Made by a program: the position numbers and the translations under genes
Shown here: piece by piece, positions 63,950 to 64,000 of the stretch
Layout: the number at the start of each line of letters is the position of its first letter
Numbering within the stretch: position 1 is the stretch's first letter
Assembly (NCBI RefSeq): GCF_002954585.1
Contig: NZ_MSCI01000001.1
Span: forward strand, 744,001 to 808,000
Source: Vibrio chagasii
Lineage (GTDB): Bacteria > Pseudomonadota > Gammaproteobacteria > Enterobacterales > Vibrionaceae
DNA: 64,000 nt
Direction: 5' to 3'
The notes under the pieces: generated by a model
The model's input: the letters and a program-made list of their open reading frames with translations, nothing else
Database searches by the model: none
What the model was told of the DNA's origin: nothing

Positions 63950-64000
63950 CTAAGCCATTTCTGGCGTACGGCTTTCAATTTTCGCTTTCAAGCGACGTTC
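63950..64000 (-). CDS. luxD: LuxD acyl-transferase/thioesterase (partial, C-terminus)
   Basis: Only the last 16 codons and the TAG are in the window (KAKIESRTPEMA at the end). Its position directly before luxA identifies it as luxD, which releases fatty acid for aldehyde synthesis. Identification rests mainly on operon order. Confidence 0.75.
   Translation of the reverse strand, partial: ERRLKAKIESRTPEMA

Overview
The window is a chromosomal segment of a luminous Vibrio. The evidence is a harveyi-type bioluminescence operon in the order luxD-A-B-E-G-ribB(luxH) on the minus strand at the right edge, with 355-, 324- and 378-residue LuxA, LuxB and LuxE, no luxF and no adjacent luxI/luxR. Fur-type siderophore genes, a CspA-like gene and a folE/moeA/moeB neighbourhood fit the same genus. 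The species cannot be fixed from this sequence alone.

Left host region (1-20.3 kb). A copper/silver efflux operon (small Met/His/Cys-rich protein, CusC-like, CusB-like; minus strand) starts from a MerR/CueR-type promoter with a 19-bp spacer. Next come a Vat/CatB-type acetyltransferase whose second codon is a stop, an Old Yellow Enzyme homologue, an NAD(P)-binding reductase, a broken FadL-like porin joined out of frame to another barrel-like C-terminus, and a crotonase. A hydroxamate-siderophore uptake locus follows: FhuB-like permease, FhuD-like binding protein and TonB-dependent receptor on minus, AraC/GyrI-like regulator on minus, FhuF-like reductase and FhuC-like ATPase on plus. A Bcr/CflA exporter, a PQQ-type sugar dehydrogenase, a cold-shock protein and a secreted hypothetical protein complete the region.

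Prophage (about 20.6-54.7 kb, about 34 kb). A complete-looking temperate myovirus prophage is integrated at the 5' end of yaeQ. The duplicated junctions carry the yaeQ promoter and first codons, and copies of GGTACACCT occur near both ends. It combines a P2-like replication, late-control and head module (gpA, Ogr, gpQ, gpP, gpO, gpN, gpL, gpR, gpS, gpE/E' with a T TTT TTC frameshift site) with a Mu-like tail and baseplate (gp38-, sheath-, tube-, gp43- to gp48-like). The Mu-type tail operon is split: sheath, tube and tape measure lie at the right end, while gp43-gp48 homologues lie left of the lysis and head modules. A gpM-like terminase small subunit has moved to the tail cluster. Cargo includes a SIR2-TPR protein (candidate anti-phage defence) between the early and late genes, a membrane acyltransferase (candidate surface modification) between lysis and head, and an AT-rich set of membrane or secreted unknowns between integrase and repressor. 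One of these unknowns is bounded by perfect inverted repeats and by long direct repeats.

Right host region (54.7-64 kb). yaeQ and a conserved unknown gene are followed by two oppositely oriented palindromic repeats, folE (minus), moeA-moeB (plus), and the convergent lux operon, which ends in ribB/luxH with a terminator between it and moeB. The lux products work together: LuxD and LuxE (with the unseen LuxC) make the aldehyde, LuxG and RibB supply reduced flavin, and LuxAB emits light.
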